Origin: Physcomitrium patens
Lineage: Eukaryota > Streptophyta > Bryopsida > Funariales > Funariaceae
DNA length: 64,000 nt
Direction of reading: 5' to 3'
Assembly (NCBI RefSeq): GCF_000002425.4
Contig: NC_037255.1
Location: 11,734,710 to 11,798,709, forward strand
Position numbers and translations under genes: made by a program. The notes beneath the pieces are model-generated. The model searched no databases, was not told the origin of the DNA, and saw only the letters and a program-made list of their open reading frames with translations. Positions 62,201 to 64,000 of the stretch are shown piece after piece. Numbering within the stretch: position 1 is the stretch's first letter; every line of letters starts with the position of its first letter.

Positions 62201-63189
62201 CGCACTTACTAGCACTGAATACTGTTATTGGAGCTGATAATGTGATGAGGTATAGATAAGCCGTAAATTTTGTTTCTGATGTCCTCAATAGGGAAGACGT
62301 TAGTGGTGACGAATCAACCATATTTCTATAGGAAAGCGGAGCTGTTCCCGGACAGCACCTTTGTTGTTGGAGTGGACACGGCTCTTAGACTCTTAGATGT
62401 AAGCTATTTCCTAAATTATCTCATGTATTCTGCAAACTTCACTGTTCCACTCTCTGTCATTAAATTGTTTTTAGCTTATGCTCAAAATTGGTAATTGATA
62501 AACAGGGTGAATGACGAGGGACATTGGTAAACCAATGCAATTTTTTTCTGAATCTCTCATGTTCCTTCTCTTCGGTGTGAGAGAACAAATATGTAAAACA
62601 CGACATTCTTTGTATTTGCAGACAAAATATTACGGCGACAGCAAAGTCCGCATGCTGGAGGTGTTGCTTGGAATTAACCAACTCGGTTGCGATTTCTTGG
62701 TAGCTGGACGGAAAGTGAACGGAACATTTCAGGCAAGGCCCACAGTCTTGGTCATGATATTTCATAACTTCAGTTTTTTTTTAACTTATTTTAACCCTTC
62801 AGTTGATTTTTAAGGAGCTTCCCTCAATCCCGCATTCAAAATAAGTTACACGAAATCAAAAGGAAGTTTTCTCAGGCCCCCTTTGGTTCTTCCACTCATG
62901 TATCTGGTCAGCAAGAAGTGATATCTGCCTGCAAAAAAACATTGCTGTAGATCTGATACCCTAGAGTTTTGCAATCATAGGATTTGTGCATGGCCTGAAA
63001 ATTCTGCGTGTAAAGATGGGATAACTTTACTGATTCGCAATGTGCTAACCATCGTGTTGGCCTCTCAATCAGGTACTCTCTGATATTCAAGTTCCAAGTG
63101 AAGTCCAGAGTATGTTCCAAGAGATTCCAGAGAACTTATTCCAGTCGGATCTCTCATCAACCCAATTGCGGCAGTCACGTTTAGGCTGA
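59222..63189 (+). CDS. CinA-like / nucleotidylyltransferase fusion protein (At3g27610-type)
   Basis: Twelve in-phase coding exons: 59222-59308, 59531-59629, 59937-60021, 60368-60437, 60765-60825, 60930-60983, 61109-61259, 61494-61596, 61876-61982, 62292-62398, 62622-62732 and 63073-63189, giving 383 residues. Residues 10-190 resemble the CinA C-terminal (NMN deamidase) fold: LCLSGGAAQALGW, VPYSRASMVQLLG, then GIGFTGALAS. Residues about 213-380 are a nucleotidylyltransferase: SGSFNPLHDGH contains the HxGH motif (225-228), and LSSTQLRQ near the C-terminus is the second ATP-binding motif of the NMN/NaMN adenylyltransferase type. The same domain order is known in Arabidopsis At3g27610, described only as nucleotidylyl transferase superfamily. 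A role in pyridine-nucleotide metabolism or repair is inferred. Introns 6 and 11 have GC donors (AAG|GCAAGT, CAG|GCAAGG). No frame damage is visible. Confidence 0.9.
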
Positions 63190-64000
63190 AGCTTACATAT
63201 TTGAACATCTTTTGTTTTACCGAGTAGATTGAACGAATTAAGGCGTTTATGCAACATTTGAGCTGCAATTGAGAATCTCAAAGTTTTGAAGAGTTCATTG
63301 TCATGATTGTGCGGAATAATAGGCTAGAATTCTACTGCTTACTGCAAGCGCAGAACATAGTCTCGCAGTATAACTATACAGTTTGTGAACGATCAAGATC
63401 CGTGAATGGTTATTCTTTTATAGTTATCTGAATAAGACTTTTCACTGCTCCCAGATGATGTTCGCCATCACCCTGTCAATAATTACTTGTACTCGGGAAG
63501 TAAGACTCGCTGGCGGTTTATTGACATGTTTTATTACTTGTTTTACATTGTCAGAACCACAAGAGGCCACTTAATCATACCTTTGCATCGATCAACTAAT
63601 GAGAAAAGTTTCCAATAATTTTCATACCGATAAGAAGGCTTCTTAAATTTCAGTCTTCTGATCGTCGTATGAAATGGAATCTTTTTCGTTCATTAATGAC
63701 AAGTTTCATTTGAAAGGAAAATGTCGTAGTCCTTCAATTTCACTGCACAATCAGTAGACTTACCAACAGGAGCTGATAACATTTAACTTACGTGGTCTGC
63801 TGTTGCTCCTATTTTTCAGGCATCTTGTGTGCCAGAGTACTATGATATGTACAAAGCGACGAGCTGATTGTCTGCTGTAACCTCATGTAGAATAAATTCT
63901 TCGTAGGAATAGAGAAGGGAATTGAAGTAGAGCTGCCTTTCAGCTCTTACAATAAACACGCCCTAATGGCTGTTGATGAAGGCCGCAACGTCAAGTAACA
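63190..64000 (+). other. 3' flank of the last gene
   Basis: Probably 3' UTR and intergenic DNA; AATAAA occurs at about 63890 and 63950. A TTTTTCAG followed at 63821 by an open stretch translating as ASCVPEYYDMYKATS and a stop looks exon-like, perhaps an alternative last exon or part of another gene, but no compatible donor was found. Confidence 0.4.

Noticed and set aside
1..64000. tRNA, rRNA or CRISPR loci
   Set aside because: Scanning by eye found no cloverleaf with a GGTTCGA arm, no rRNA stretch and no regularly spaced short repeats. Eye scanning could miss a divergent tRNA.

Overview
The window looks like nuclear DNA of a land plant, most likely a moss of the Physcomitrium (Physcomitrella) type. 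It carries intron-rich genes of plant families (SAUR, ELIP, COP1) in islands of moderate GC. These islands are separated by long, very AT-rich, decayed transposon deposits. The moss assignment is an inference from gene content and texture; no species-diagnostic sequence was tested.

Layout. 1-1031: AT-rich DNA, a 94-bp tandem repeat and a perfect 31-bp inverted repeat. 1032-2571: promoter region and an intronless SAUR gene (+). 2572-7690: intergenic, AT-rich from about 5600. 7700-10640: a GC-rich island with an intronless ELIP gene (-, 9181-9882) and an unassigned stretch. 10640-31150: a 20-kb transposon graveyard. It contains an LTR with a Ty3/gypsy chromovirus inserted in it (12384-19441, -), and that chromovirus is itself interrupted by a solo-LTR-like insertion (16685-18017). 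Next come an inverted second copy of the outer LTR joined to a gag-protease remnant (20911-23300, -), a decayed LINE (-), and a near-perfect hairpin at 31021-31096. 31150-35094: gene-like composition with no gene I can assign. 35095-39544: COP1 (-), 13 coding exons, with a one-base frameshift in the last exon. 41400-44760: microsatellite-rich intergenic DNA. 44768-49273: an eight-exon gene (-) for a 491-residue methyltransferase-like protein with a C-terminal ACT-like domain. 49274-57650: its upstream region, two AT-rich blocks and a dead Tc1/mariner-type transposase (-). 59222-63189: a twelve-exon gene (+) fusing a CinA-like domain to a nucleotidylyltransferase, with two GC-AG introns.

The genes do not form a pathway. 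COP1 (ubiquitin ligase of light signalling) and ELIP (light-stress protein) both belong to light responses, but nothing here shows that their proximity matters. The most distinctive find is in the chromovirus LTR: five heat-shock-element-like sites at about 50-bp spacing, just upstream of a TATA box. Four of the five are perfect TTCnnGAAnnTTC in the 5' LTR. This suggests a heat-responsive retrotransposon promoter. An empty-site copy of the host LTR and a matching 5-bp target duplication document the insertion. Exon borders were read by eye from splice sites and reading phase.
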